Source: Bacteroidales bacterium
Lineage (GTDB): Bacteria; Bacteroidota; Bacteroidia; Bacteroidales; UBA932
Direction of reading: 5' to 3'
Assembly: GCA_016293535.1 (NCBI GenBank)
Contig: JAEDEB010000009.1
Span: 1-49,203, forward strand
DNA length: 49,203 bases
In this document: piece by piece, positions 42,403-48,825 of the stretch
Layout of the letters: every line of letters begins with the position of its first letter
How positions within the stretch are numbered: the first letter of the stretch is position 1
Notes under the pieces: model-generated
Told to the model about the DNA's origin: nothing
Database searches by the model: none
What the model saw: the letters and a program-made list of their open reading frames with translations, nothing else
Program-made: the position numbers and the translations under genes

Positions 42403-43386
42403 TCAGAAAGGCAACGAGAGCTCGAGCCTTATTGGCAGATGGTCTGAAATCCCGCCCGTGTATCGCGGCCCCGAATAGGTACGCAGAGGTTTGTATCCCG
42501 AATGGGCCGGATCCCTGACCATAAGGAAGGACGGAACGGGAACCGTCATTTCCGTATATGGGTCCATATCCGCAGAAACCAGGAACATGTCTATGAGTTC
42601 CCATCGGCCGTCGTAGCGTATGGTTCCCCGCCCCTTCAGCGACTCCCCGCGCGCCTTGTTGATCAGCACTCCGTCCGCGAGGGAGAAGGTCGCAGCGTCC
42701 GGCGTGTCGTTGAAATCGCCCATCGCCACCACGGGTCCATGCACCCGTCCGCACAGCTCCACAAGCCTTTTCATCGCCGCCTCGCGCCTTCGCGAAGAGC
42801 CCCCGCCGCCGTACTTCGACGGATGGTGGTTCACGAAAACGGTCAGGGTATCGCCTCCCCGGCAAAGGAACACGGCCTCAAGTATGTCCCTCGTCGGTCC
42901 CGCATCGACGCGGTGAGCTTCGCTGCGCAGCAGGGTCAGCCGACGCCTGTCGTAAATCAGCGCGACGTCTATCCCCCTGGGGTCGGGAGAATCGTAATGT
43001 ACATATCCGGGTTCATAGGCCTTCAGGGCCTCTGCGTGCGCTATCTGCCGGACTACGGACAGGTTCTCCACCTCCGCAAAGCCCGCAATTGCCGGAAGCC
43101 CGTCTGAAAGGTATAGCAGCGTCTTGGCCACGGCCTCCGCCTTCGCGCGGAAGCGTCGCCATGTCCAGTGCCGCGCACCTTGCGGCGTGAATTCCGCATC
43201 GGAGGCCCCGTTGCCCCCGTCAGTGCAATCGAAAAAATTCTCAAGATTCCAGAACAGTATGACCATACTGTCCTCTGCCCCCGTTACCTGCCGCCGCTGC
43301 ATCTCCTCCAGATCCTGCAACTCCTGCCGCGTCCGATGCGGCGCCGCCAGACACAGCGCCAGCGCAATGATCAACCCTGCATTCAT
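42403..43386 (-). CDS. Endonuclease/exonuclease/phosphatase-family protein
   Basis: The protein has 327 aa. The EEP fold is shown by ILFWNLENFFD near the start, FVNHHPSKYGG, GDFNDTPDA and the terminal SDHLPIRLEL. A short hydrophobic N-terminus (MNAGLIIALALCLAAP) suggests export, as in many Bacteroidetes EEP proteins. Substrates of the family include DNA, phospholipids and phosphoesters; none can be chosen here. It shares the 173-bp upstream region with ychF, transcribed the opposite way. Confidence 0.85.
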   Translation of the reverse strand: MNAGLIIALALCLAAPHRTRQELQDLEEMQRRQVTGAEDSMVILFWNLENFFDCTDGGNGASDAEFTPQGARHWTWRRFRAKAEAVAKTLLYLSDGLPAIAGFAEVENLSVVRQIAHAEALKAYEPGYVHYDSPDPRGIDVALIYDRRRLTLLRSEAHRVDAGPTRDILEAVFLCRGGDTLTVFVNHHPSKYGGGGSSRRREAAMKRLVELCGRVHGPVVAMGDFNDTPDAATFSLADGVLINKARGESLKGRGTIRYDGRWELIDMFLVSADMDPYTEMTVPVPSFLMVRDPAHSGYKPLRTYSGPRYTGGISDHLPIRLELSLPF

Positions 43387-43416
43387 ATCCCTTCACTCAA
43401 ATTTCGCAAGTTTCGG

Positions 43417-43459
43417 CTTCGCATTTTACATTCGGCGAAGACCCGACTTCGCATGTCGG
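43417..43459. other. Paired small hairpins / imperfect tandem repeat between EEP gene and ychF
   Basis: Stem 43417-43422/43435-43440 (CTTCGC/GCGAAG) is followed by stem 43443-43447/43455-43459 (CCGAC/GTCGG). Both carry TTCGCAT and a following GGCGAA, so they look like two diverged copies of one unit. They lie upstream of the ychF -7 box and could be a regulatory site or a degenerate repeat. Confidence 0.35.
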
Positions 43460-43491
43460 CGAAAGATATAAAGAATTTGTTTGAAGATTGC

Positions 43492-43499
43492 TAACTTTG
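43492..43499 (+). promoter_or_regulatory. -7 box (TAACTTTG) for ychF
   Basis: TAACTTTG matches TAnnTTTG and lies 60 bases before the ychF ATG at 43560, giving a leader of about 55 bases. Confidence 0.55.
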
Positions 43500-43559
43500 C
43501 GCTCCGCGTAGGGAATCTTCAATAACAACCTGCATCATCTTAATACTGAACCAGACGAA

Positions 43560-44663
43560 ATGGCACTGAAATGCGGAATCGTGGGACTGCCGAACGTGGG
43601 CAAATCCACTCTCTTCAACTGTATAAGCTCGGGCAAGGCCCAGAGCGCCAACTTCCCCTTCTGTACGATTGAACCGAACATAGGCTCCACCATGGTCCCA
43701 GACAAGAGGCTCGACGTGCTCACGGAAATCTGCAAACCCCAGCGCAGCATCCCTGCGACAGTCGAAATCGTCGACATCGCGGGACTGGTCAAGGGAGCGA
43801 GCCGCGGTGAAGGCCTTGGAAACCAGTTCCTTGCCAACATCCGAGAATGTGACGCAATACTCCACGTGCTCCGCTGCTTCGACGACGGGAACATCATCCA
43901 TGTGGACGGCAGCGTGGACCCGGTCAGGGACAAGGAGGTCATTGACCTGGAACTCCAGCTCAAGGATCTTGAAACCGTGGAAAACCGGCTCGCAAAGGTC
44001 CAGAAGCAGGCTCAGGTGGGTGCGGACAAGAACGCCAGGAAGCTCTGCGAGCTTCTGCTGCGCTACAAGGATGCGCTCGACAAGGGCAAATGCTGCAGGA
44101 CTGTGGTGCCTGAAAACGCCGAAGAGGAGCAGATGGCCCGTGAACTTTTTCTGCTGACCAACAAGCCGGTTATGTACGTCTGCAACGTGGACGAAGCCTC
44201 CGCCAAGAACGGAAACGCCTATGTTGATGCAGTGCGCGAGGCTGTCAGGGAAGAGAATGCAGAGATCCTCGTCATCGCCGCCAAGACCGAATCGGACATA
44301 GCGGAATTCGAGGACTACGAAGAGAAGCAGATGTTCCTTGAAGAGATGGGGCTGGAAGAGCCCGGCGTCGTCCGTCTGATACAGAGCGCATACAATCTGC
44401 TCGGCCTGCAGACCTTCTTCACCGCCGGAGCCGACGAATGCCGTGCCTGGACCATACGCAAGGGCGACAAGGCCCCTCGCGCAGCCGGAGTCATACACAC
44501 TGACTTCGAACGCGGTTTCATCCGTGCCGAGGTCATAAAGTATGAGGATTTCGTAAGCCTCAAGTCGGAATCAGCCTGCCGCGCAGCCGGAAAGCTCGGC
44601 ATCGAAGGGAAGGACTATGTCGTCCGGGACGGCGACATAATGCACTTCCTCTTCAACGTCTGA
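43560..44663 (+). CDS. ychF: Obg-like ATPase YchF (redox-regulated)
   Basis: The protein has 367 aa. It has the G1 loop GLPNVGKSTLF, the G3 region DIAGLVKGASRGEGLGNQF and the NVDE variant of G4 that favours ATP over GTP, a coiled-coil insertion (about 130-190), and the C-terminal TGS domain (HTDFERGFIRAEV). It binds ribosomes and acts in stress and translation control. It is full length and ends 18 bases before the foreign-looking stretch. Confidence 0.97.
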   Translation: MALKCGIVGLPNVGKSTLFNCISSGKAQSANFPFCTIEPNIGSTMVPDKRLDVLTEICKPQRSIPATVEIVDIAGLVKGASRGEGLGNQFLANIRECDAILHVLRCFDDGNIIHVDGSVDPVRDKEVIDLELQLKDLETVENRLAKVQKQAQVGADKNARKLCELLLRYKDALDKGKCCRTVVPENAEEEQMARELFLLTNKPVMYVCNVDEASAKNGNAYVDAVREAVREENAEILVIAAKTESDIAEFEDYEEKQMFLEEMGLEEPGVVRLIQSAYNLLGLQTFFTAGADECRAWTIRKGDKAPRAAGVIHTDFERGFIRAEVIKYEDFVSLKSESACRAAGKLGIEGKDYVVRDGDIMHFLFNV

Positions 44664-44680
44664 TTCCATAGAATCCCTTG

Positions 44681-44939
44681 TCACTTTGTATATACAGGGC
44701 GGACAGGCAAAGCCTCATAACGATTCCAAGTTCCGGTATTAGGATTGGTGCCAGACAGAAATACCACGTACGCGAACTTCGGGTGAGCCATGTCAAAGGT
44801 TCTTGTAGACGGCAACCCCATTGACTGTCGTCGATGTCCTGGAGCAATTCTGGTAAAGTTCCCGCCACTCTTCGCTGGTAGGGGTGCGCCAGGGAGTTAT
44901 ATAAAAAAGTCCGGTCCAGTGTTTCACTGAATCGGACGA
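44681..44939 (-). pseudogene. Remnant of a Fib_succ_major-type secreted/lipoprotein gene, frameshifted and 5'-truncated
   Basis: The frame open from 44939 to the TGA at 44793 reads DSVKHWTGLFYITP then WRTPTSEEWRELYQNC and STTVNGVAVYKNL, as in Fibrobacter succinogenes major paralogous domains. A +1 shift continues the same protein (KFAYVVFLSG, then RYEALPVRPVYTK and a stop at 44681-44683), the usual C-terminal pattern of that family. No start codon exists: the coding text breaks off inside the 18-bp repeat at 44937-44954. It is a dead fragment of an element or a surface-protein gene. Confidence 0.65.
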
Positions 44940-44954
44940 TTACTGAGTGGTCCC
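44937..44954. repeat. Left 18-bp direct repeat (candidate attachment site)
   Basis: CGATTACTGAGTGGTCCC is identical to 46203-46220. The broken Fib_succ_major frame ends exactly here, which marks it as a recombination junction. Confidence 0.7.
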
Positions 44955-45035
44955 AAAAGAGACTATCAAGGTCATTACCCTATATTATTCTCTATCAAGT
45001 GCTTGTCTCTCTTATCAGGGAGAACGATTGACTCT

Positions 45036-45212
45036 CTACCGACAAATAGGCGACGATTCATAGCGAATATAGCCGATAAAGATCATCCAGACAAGGGTCC
45101 CCAGAGTTTTATCCTGATGGATAGATTCTGGGTGGTGGTCTTTCAGGAACTTGATGGTCTCCAGGATCTCATCACATATAAGTCTTGGCCTGACTACGAT
45201 CAGCCTCACAAA
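45036..45212 (-). pseudogene. Coding-like fragment of unknown origin
   Basis: A 58-codon frame without a start codon includes ILETIKFLKDHHPESIHQ and TLGTLVWMIFIGYIRYE, which read like a natural helical protein. Another frame downstream reads NRRLFVGRESIVLPDKRDKH and ends in IENNIG. Together they may be a decayed transposase or other mobile gene. The family is not recognised. Confidence 0.25.
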
Positions 45213-45229
45213 CTAAACTCTCTATATAC

Positions 45230-45259
45230 CCATTACAAGTACTTGTAATGGCTTTTTTA
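45230..45259 (+). terminator. Rho-independent terminator with perfect palindromic stem
   Basis: Bases 45230-45240 (CCATTACAAGT) are followed directly by their reverse complement (45241-45251), then CTTTTTTAT. The T-run lies on the plus strand. It would stop plus-strand transcripts entering the DUF2442 gene from the opposite side. Confidence 0.6.
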
Positions 45260-45353
45260 TATATGGGTGGTGATAGAATTGAATACGATCACCCACCTCA
45301 CTGACAAGAGCAATCTATCCAAAAACTTGCAGATTTTGTGACCAGAGATAGCG

Positions 45354-45770
45354 CTAAATTGCTGCCATATCCCGCCCAAGCTGTCGGATAGTCCCCAAAA
45401 TCTGTTCTGTGCGCTGAACAGAGGGTTTCTTGATTCCGTAGATGTAGCGGGAAAGAAGGCTCTTGTTGATGCCGATGGTGCGGGCCACCTCTGAAACATT
45501 CAGCTGGGGGAACTTGTGGAACACCTCTGCAATGGGATTGTTGGTGTCCGGCTCAGCGGTAACAAAGAAGCTGCTGATGTGGATATCTTCGTCGATGTCA
45601 TCCCAGCGTATATCGTCTCCGTCAAGGCCGATTTCATAGTGGGCACGCTGTTCAGGGGTGGCTTCCAACAATAGAGGGAACGCCTCCAGCGGTCTGCTGT
45701 AGGTGTTTCCCTTGTCGGTCAGGATGTATATCCGATTATCTTCGAACCACAGTTTTACGATAGCTTCCAT
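45354..45770 (-). CDS. DUF2442 protein with C-terminal helix-turn-helix
   Basis: The protein has 138 aa. Residues 1-75 form a DUF2442-type domain (VKLWFEDNRIYILTDKG, SRPLEAFPLLLEATPEQR). Residues about 88-135 are an XRE-like HTH (VSEVARTIGINKSLLSRYIYGIKKPS). Similar two-gene units with DUF4160 are often listed as candidate toxin-antitoxin modules; the HTH would make this the antitoxin-like autoregulator. The start is ATG 45770, four bases after the DUF4160 stop; the longer frame to 45797 overlaps that gene. Confidence 0.78.
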   Translation of the reverse strand: MEAIVKLWFEDNRIYILTDKGNTYSRPLEAFPLLLEATPEQRAHYEIGLDGDDIRWDDIDEDIHISSFFVTAEPDTNNPIAEVFHKFPQLNVSEVARTIGINKSLLSRYIYGIKKPSVQRTEQILGTIRQLGRDMAAI

Positions 45771-45774
45771 AACA

Positions 45775-46017
45775 TTAGTCCTCATCAAAGTATTCATTCC
45801 AGGCCTTAATCATATCGGCCTTATACTGCTTAACGGCATCCACGGCCTTTTTAAGGTCGGCCGGCTTGATGCCGCTGTTCTCTATAACTTCGGCGGTTTC
45901 AATGTTGATTTTGGCTTTGCCATCACCATTTTTAACATGTACGTGCATAGGCAAGTGCTCATCTGAATAGAAGAAGAACCGAAGACCAAAGAGGAACAGT
46001 ATTGTAGGCATAGTCAT
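45775..46017 (-). CDS. DUF4160 protein
   Basis: The protein has 80 aa (78 if started at 46011). It has the family pattern MPTILFLFGLRFFFYSDEHLP, then MHVHVKNGDGKAKINIE and a C-terminal WNEYF. The conserved His residues in HLPMHVHV suggest a metal or nucleic-acid site, but no activity is established. It is the first gene of the pair with the DUF2442-HTH protein and has its own -7 box at 46037-46044. Confidence 0.82.
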   Translation of the reverse strand: MTMPTILFLFGLRFFFYSDEHLPMHVHVKNGDGKAKINIETAEVIENSGIKPADLKKAVDAVKQYKADMIKAWNEYFDED

Positions 46018-46072
46018 CAGTATTATTGTTACACCACAAATATAGGGATAAATTTTTATACCCCCAATACTG
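46018..46072 (-). promoter_or_regulatory. Promoter with flanking inverted repeat (candidate operator) of the DUF4160 pair
   Basis: The -7 box TATATTTG is the complement of 46037-46044. It is bracketed by CAGTATT (46018-46024) and AATACTG (46066-46072), a perfect 7-bp inverted repeat. Binding by the pair's HTH protein would cover the promoter; this is a prediction. Confidence 0.4.
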
Positions 46073-46173
46073 ATAATAGTAGAAAAAACAAAATAGTTGA
46101 ATCTAAGCCCTATGATAGTGTTATTTGCTTTCTATCCTTTTGCTGACAGATCCCAGATTCAGCACTATGGTAC

Positions 46174-46203
46174 ATAAAAGAGGCCGACACTTTTGTCGAC
46201 CTC
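46174..46203 (-). terminator. Rho-independent terminator downstream of tRNA(CAU)
   Basis: On the minus strand GAGGTCGACA, loop AAAG, TGTCGGCCTC (ten pairs, one T-G) is followed by TTTTAT. It lies 11 bases after the tRNA 3' end and inside the islet, so it also screens the DUF4160 pair from tRNA transcription. Confidence 0.7.
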
Positions 46204-46220
46204 GATTACTGAGTGGTCCC
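46203..46220. repeat. Right 18-bp direct repeat overlapping the 3' end of tRNA(CAU)
   Basis: CGATTACTGAGTGGTCCC, the second copy. Bases 46214-46220 belong to the discriminator and acceptor stem of the tRNA gene, a typical attachment-site arrangement for tyrosine-integrase elements. Confidence 0.7.
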
Positions 46221-46287
46221 TGTAGGGCATGATCCTACGACCCACGGATTATGAGTCCGTTGCTCTAACCAACTGAGCTAAGGGACC
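46214..46287 (-). tRNA. tRNA with CAU anticodon (elongator Met, or Ile2 reading AUA)
   Basis: The 74-base cloverleaf is complete: acceptor GGTCCCT/AGGGACC, D-arm GCTCAGTTGGTTAGAGC, anticodon arm ACGGA-CTCATAA-TCCGT, T-arm GTAGG-ATCATGC-CCTAC and discriminator A. No CCA is encoded. The anticodon stem lacks the three G-C pairs of the initiator, so it is not fMet. Met versus Ile(CAU) cannot be decided by eye. The T-loop ATCATGC departs from the usual TTCRANY (A at 54 and T at 58). A -7 box TAACTTTG lies just upstream. Confidence 0.9.
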
Positions 46288-46299
46288 GGATACAGACAC

Positions 46300-46307
46300 C
46301 AAAGTTA
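46300..46307 (-). promoter_or_regulatory. -7 box (TAACTTTG) with TTG -33 for the tRNA gene
   Basis: The complement reads TAACTTTG, 13 bases before the tRNA 5' end. A TTG (complement of 46326-46328) lies 18 bases further upstream, close to the consensus spacing. Confidence 0.6.
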
Positions 46308-46350
46308 GCAAAAATTTTTTGATTGCAAGGCCTGGTGCCTTATGTATCTA

Positions 46351-46371
46351 TAAAATCTGATTGCGTCAGAT
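46351..46371 (-). terminator. Weak rho-independent terminator overlapping the rpsJ stop codon
   Basis: On the minus strand ATCTGA, loop CGCAA, TCAGAT is followed by TTTATAG. The stem is only six mostly A-T pairs, so termination may be partial. It marks the end of the rpsG-fusA-rpsJ unit. Confidence 0.4.
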
Positions 46372-46671
46372 CTTGATCTCAACATCGACTCCCGAAGGAA
46401 GCTCGAGCTTCATGAGGGCATCTACGGTCTTCTGAGTAGACTCGTAAATGTCAAGAAGACGGCTGTAGGAGTTGAGTTCGAACTGCTCGCGGGCCTTCTT
46501 GTTGACGAAGGTGGAGCGGTTTACCGTAAATATCTTCTTGTCGGTAGGGAGCGGAATAGGTCCGTTCACGCGTGCGCCGGTAGAAGAAACGGTCTCAACA
46601 ATCTTCTTTGCTGATTTGTCAACCAGCATATGGTCGAATGATTTGAGTTTGATTCTGATTTTCTGGCTCAT
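46366..46671 (-). CDS. rpsJ: 30S ribosomal protein S10
   Basis: The protein has 101 aa, the family length, with IRIKLKSFDHMLVDKSA, GPIPLPTDKKIFTVNRS and the NusB/NusG-contact region present. The start is ATG 46671; a TTG two codons upstream is not needed. S10 binds the 30S head and couples transcription to translation. It follows fusA by 24 bp, but no rplC follows, although rplC is its usual next neighbour in Bacteroidetes. A tRNA and the islet lie there instead. Confidence 0.97.
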   Translation of the reverse strand: MSQKIRIKLKSFDHMLVDKSAKKIVETVSSTGARVNGPIPLPTDKKIFTVNRSTFVNKKAREQFELNSYSRLLDIYESTQKTVDALMKLELPSGVDVEIKI

Positions 46672-46695
46672 AATCAAAAGTGTGTTACTTATTTA

Positions 46696-48807
46696 TTATT
46701 CGTCGTCATCTGATGACTTGTAACCGCTCTTCTCGATAACCTCCTTGGCAAGGTTTGCAGGAACCTCGGCGTAGTGGTCGAAGCTCATCGTGCTGGTAGC
46801 ACGGCCGGAGGAGATTGTACGAAGAATGGTCACGTAACCGAACTGCTCCGCGAGCGGAACATAGGCCTTCACGATGCGTGCTCCGACTGTGGAATCCATC
46901 GCGTTGATCTGACCGCGGCGGCGGTTGAGGTCACCTACGATATCACCCATATAATCCTCCGGAGTAACGACCTCGAGGCTCATGATAGGCTCGAGAAGGA
47001 CCGGATGTGCCTTAGGGCAGGCGTGACGGAATGCCATGCGTGCGCAAATCTCGAATGAGAGCTGGTCGGAGTCCACCGGGTGGAAGGAACCGTCCTTGAG
47101 AGTAACCTTGAGGCTCGGAACTTCATAACCAGCGAGAACGCCGTTCGCCATCGCGGACTTGAATCCTTTCTCAACAGAAGGAATGAACTCCTTAGGAACG
47201 TTACCGCCCTTGACCTCATCGACAAACTGAAGACCGGAAACTCCCTCGTCAGCAGGGCCGATCTCGACGATGATGTCGGCGAACTTACCACGACCTCCGG
47301 ACTGCTTCTTGAATACCTCACGATGCTGTACGGTGGTTGTGATGGCTTCCTTGTAGTTAACCTGAGGGGCACCCTGGTTGATGTCCACGCCGAACTCTCT
47401 GCGGAGACGGTCGACGATGATGTCGAGGTGAAGCTCACCCATACCGCTGATGACGGTCTGACCGGTATCAGGGTCGGACTTGACTGTAAAGGTAGGGTCC
47501 TCCTCGGAAAGCTTCGCAAGCGCGATTCCGAGTTTGTCAAGGTCCTTCTGGGTCTTAGGCTCCACTGCGAGTCCGATAACCGGATCCGGGAATTCCATGG
47601 ACTCGAGGGTGATAGGCGCATTCTCGGCGCAGATGGTATCTCCAGTACGCAGGTCCTTAAATCCTACGGCAGCGCAGATGTCGCCGGCCTCGACGAATTC
47701 GATAGGGTTCTGCTTGTTGGAGTGCATCTGGTAGAGACGTGCCACACGCTCCTTCTTGCCCGAACGGGTATTCAATACGTATGTGCCCGCATCGAGACGT
47801 CCGGAGTATGCCCTGAGGAAGGCAAGACGACCTACGAAAGGATCGGTCGCAATCTTGAACACGAGTGCGCAGAAAGGTTCCTTGGCGTCCGGCTTACGCT
47901 CAATCTCGTCTCCGCTGGCAGGATCGGTACCCTTTACGGCACCCTTGTCCAGCGGCGATGGGAGATAACGCATCACTGCGTCGAGAAGGAACTGAACGCC
48001 CTTGTTCTTGAAGGAAGAACCGCAGCAGGCAGGAACGATGCTCATGTTGATCGTGGCTGCACGCACCGCAGCGATGATTTCCTCGTCCGTGATGGACTCA
48101 GGATCCTCGAAGAACTTCTCCATGAGGGCGTCATCACTCTCTGCCGCCGCCTCGACGAGCTTGTCCCTCCAGGACTGAGCCTCTTCGAGAAGGTTGGCAG
48201 GGATTTCCCTGATCTCATAGTTTACGAGCTCATCACTGTCGTGATAATAGATGGCCTTCATTGCTATGAGGTCTATGATACCCTCGAATTTATCTTCCGC
48301 TCCGATTGGGAGGCAGATAGGAACAGCCTTCGCTCCAAGCTTCGTATGCATCTCCTCGACGCATGCGAGGAAGTCGGCGCCTACGCGGTCCATCTTGTTG
48401 ACATACGCAATCTTCGGAACGCCATACTTGTCAGCCTGACGCCATACGGTCTCAGACTGCGGCTGGACACGACCTACAGCGCAAAACGTTGCGACGGTAC
48501 CGTCAAGGACACGAAGAGAACGCTCCACCTCGACAGTGAAGTCGACGTGGCCCGGAGTGTCGATGAGGTTGATCTGGTACGTGTCATTGTTGTAGTGCCA
48601 GAACGCGGTAGTGGCTGCAGAAGTGATGGTGATACCACGCTCCTGCTCCTGGACCATCCAGTCCATTGTGGCGGCTCCCTCGTGAACCTCTCCGATCTTG
48701 TGGGTCTTTCCAGTATAGAAGAGGATACGCTCGGATGTAGTTGTCTTGCCGGCATCAATGTGGGCCATGATACCGATGTTCCTGGTAAATTTAAGATCTC
48801 TTGCCAT
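46696..48807 (-). CDS. fusA: Elongation factor G
   Basis: The protein has 703 aa, standard for EF-G. It has G1 AHIDAGKTTTSERIL, the switch II DTPGHVDFTVEVERS, NKMDRVGADF, and domains II-V with the C-terminal MSFDHYAEVPANLAKEV and an acidic tail SSDDDE. It drives ribosome translocation with GTP. It lies 18 bp after rpsG and 24 bp before rpsJ in the str order. Its strong codon bias leaves long shadow frames on the other strand. Confidence 0.99.
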   Translation of the reverse strand: MARDLKFTRNIGIMAHIDAGKTTTSERILFYTGKTHKIGEVHEGAATMDWMVQEQERGITITSAATTAFWHYNNDTYQINLIDTPGHVDFTVEVERSLRVLDGTVATFCAVGRVQPQSETVWRQADKYGVPKIAYVNKMDRVGADFLACVEEMHTKLGAKAVPICLPIGAEDKFEGIIDLIAMKAIYYHDSDELVNYEIREIPANLLEEAQSWRDKLVEAAAESDDALMEKFFEDPESITDEEIIAAVRAATINMSIVPACCGSSFKNKGVQFLLDAVMRYLPSPLDKGAVKGTDPASGDEIERKPDAKEPFCALVFKIATDPFVGRLAFLRAYSGRLDAGTYVLNTRSGKKERVARLYQMHSNKQNPIEFVEAGDICAAVGFKDLRTGDTICAENAPITLESMEFPDPVIGLAVEPKTQKDLDKLGIALAKLSEEDPTFTVKSDPDTGQTVISGMGELHLDIIVDRLRREFGVDINQGAPQVNYKEAITTTVQHREVFKKQSGGRGKFADIIVEIGPADEGVSGLQFVDEVKGGNVPKEFIPSVEKGFKSAMANGVLAGYEVPSLKVTLKDGSFHPVDSDQLSFEICARMAFRHACPKAHPVLLEPIMSLEVVTPEDYMGDIVGDLNRRRGQINAMDSTVGARIVKAYVPLAEQFGYVTILRTISSGRATSTMSFDHYAEVPANLAKEVIEKSGYKSSDDDE

Positions 48808-48825
48808 TTGTGTTCAGTCAGCGGA

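Larger units (their letters stand above)
44955..45353. other. Non-coding or decayed part of the islet
   Basis: No intact gene is supported in this 400-base stretch. It contains a decayed minus-strand coding-like frame (45036-45212), a palindromic terminator (45230-45259) and an imperfect hairpin centred near 45280. A plus-strand frame at 45003-45248 opens with TTG and ends inside the terminator palindrome; it is not convincing as a gene. Confidence 0.45.
44937..46220. mobile_element. Putative 1.25-kb islet bounded by tRNA-derived 18-bp direct repeats
   Basis: Both ends carry CGATTACTGAGTGGTCCC (44937-44954 and 46203-46220), with no further match outward. The right copy contains the 3' end of the tRNA(CAU) gene plus its flank. 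The islet encodes a DUF4160 / DUF2442-HTH pair, a coding-like scrap and a palindromic terminator, and has a more AT-rich composition than the flanks. No integrase or transposase is visible. It fits a deletion-shrunk or trans-mobilised integrative element. Confidence 0.55.

Noticed and set aside
44653..44868. 71-codon minus-strand frame after ychF
   Set aside because: It starts inside the pseudogene in the wrong frame; the two other frames carry the recognisable Fib_succ_major text.
45003..45248. 81-codon plus-strand frame ending in the palindromic terminator
   Set aside because: It opens with TTG, has no promoter box and no recognisable family; the opposite strand reads more like protein.
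44937..46220. Insertion sequence with target-site duplication
   Set aside because: No terminal inverted repeats or transposase, and an 18-bp duplication ending in a tRNA fits an attachment site better than a transposition footprint.
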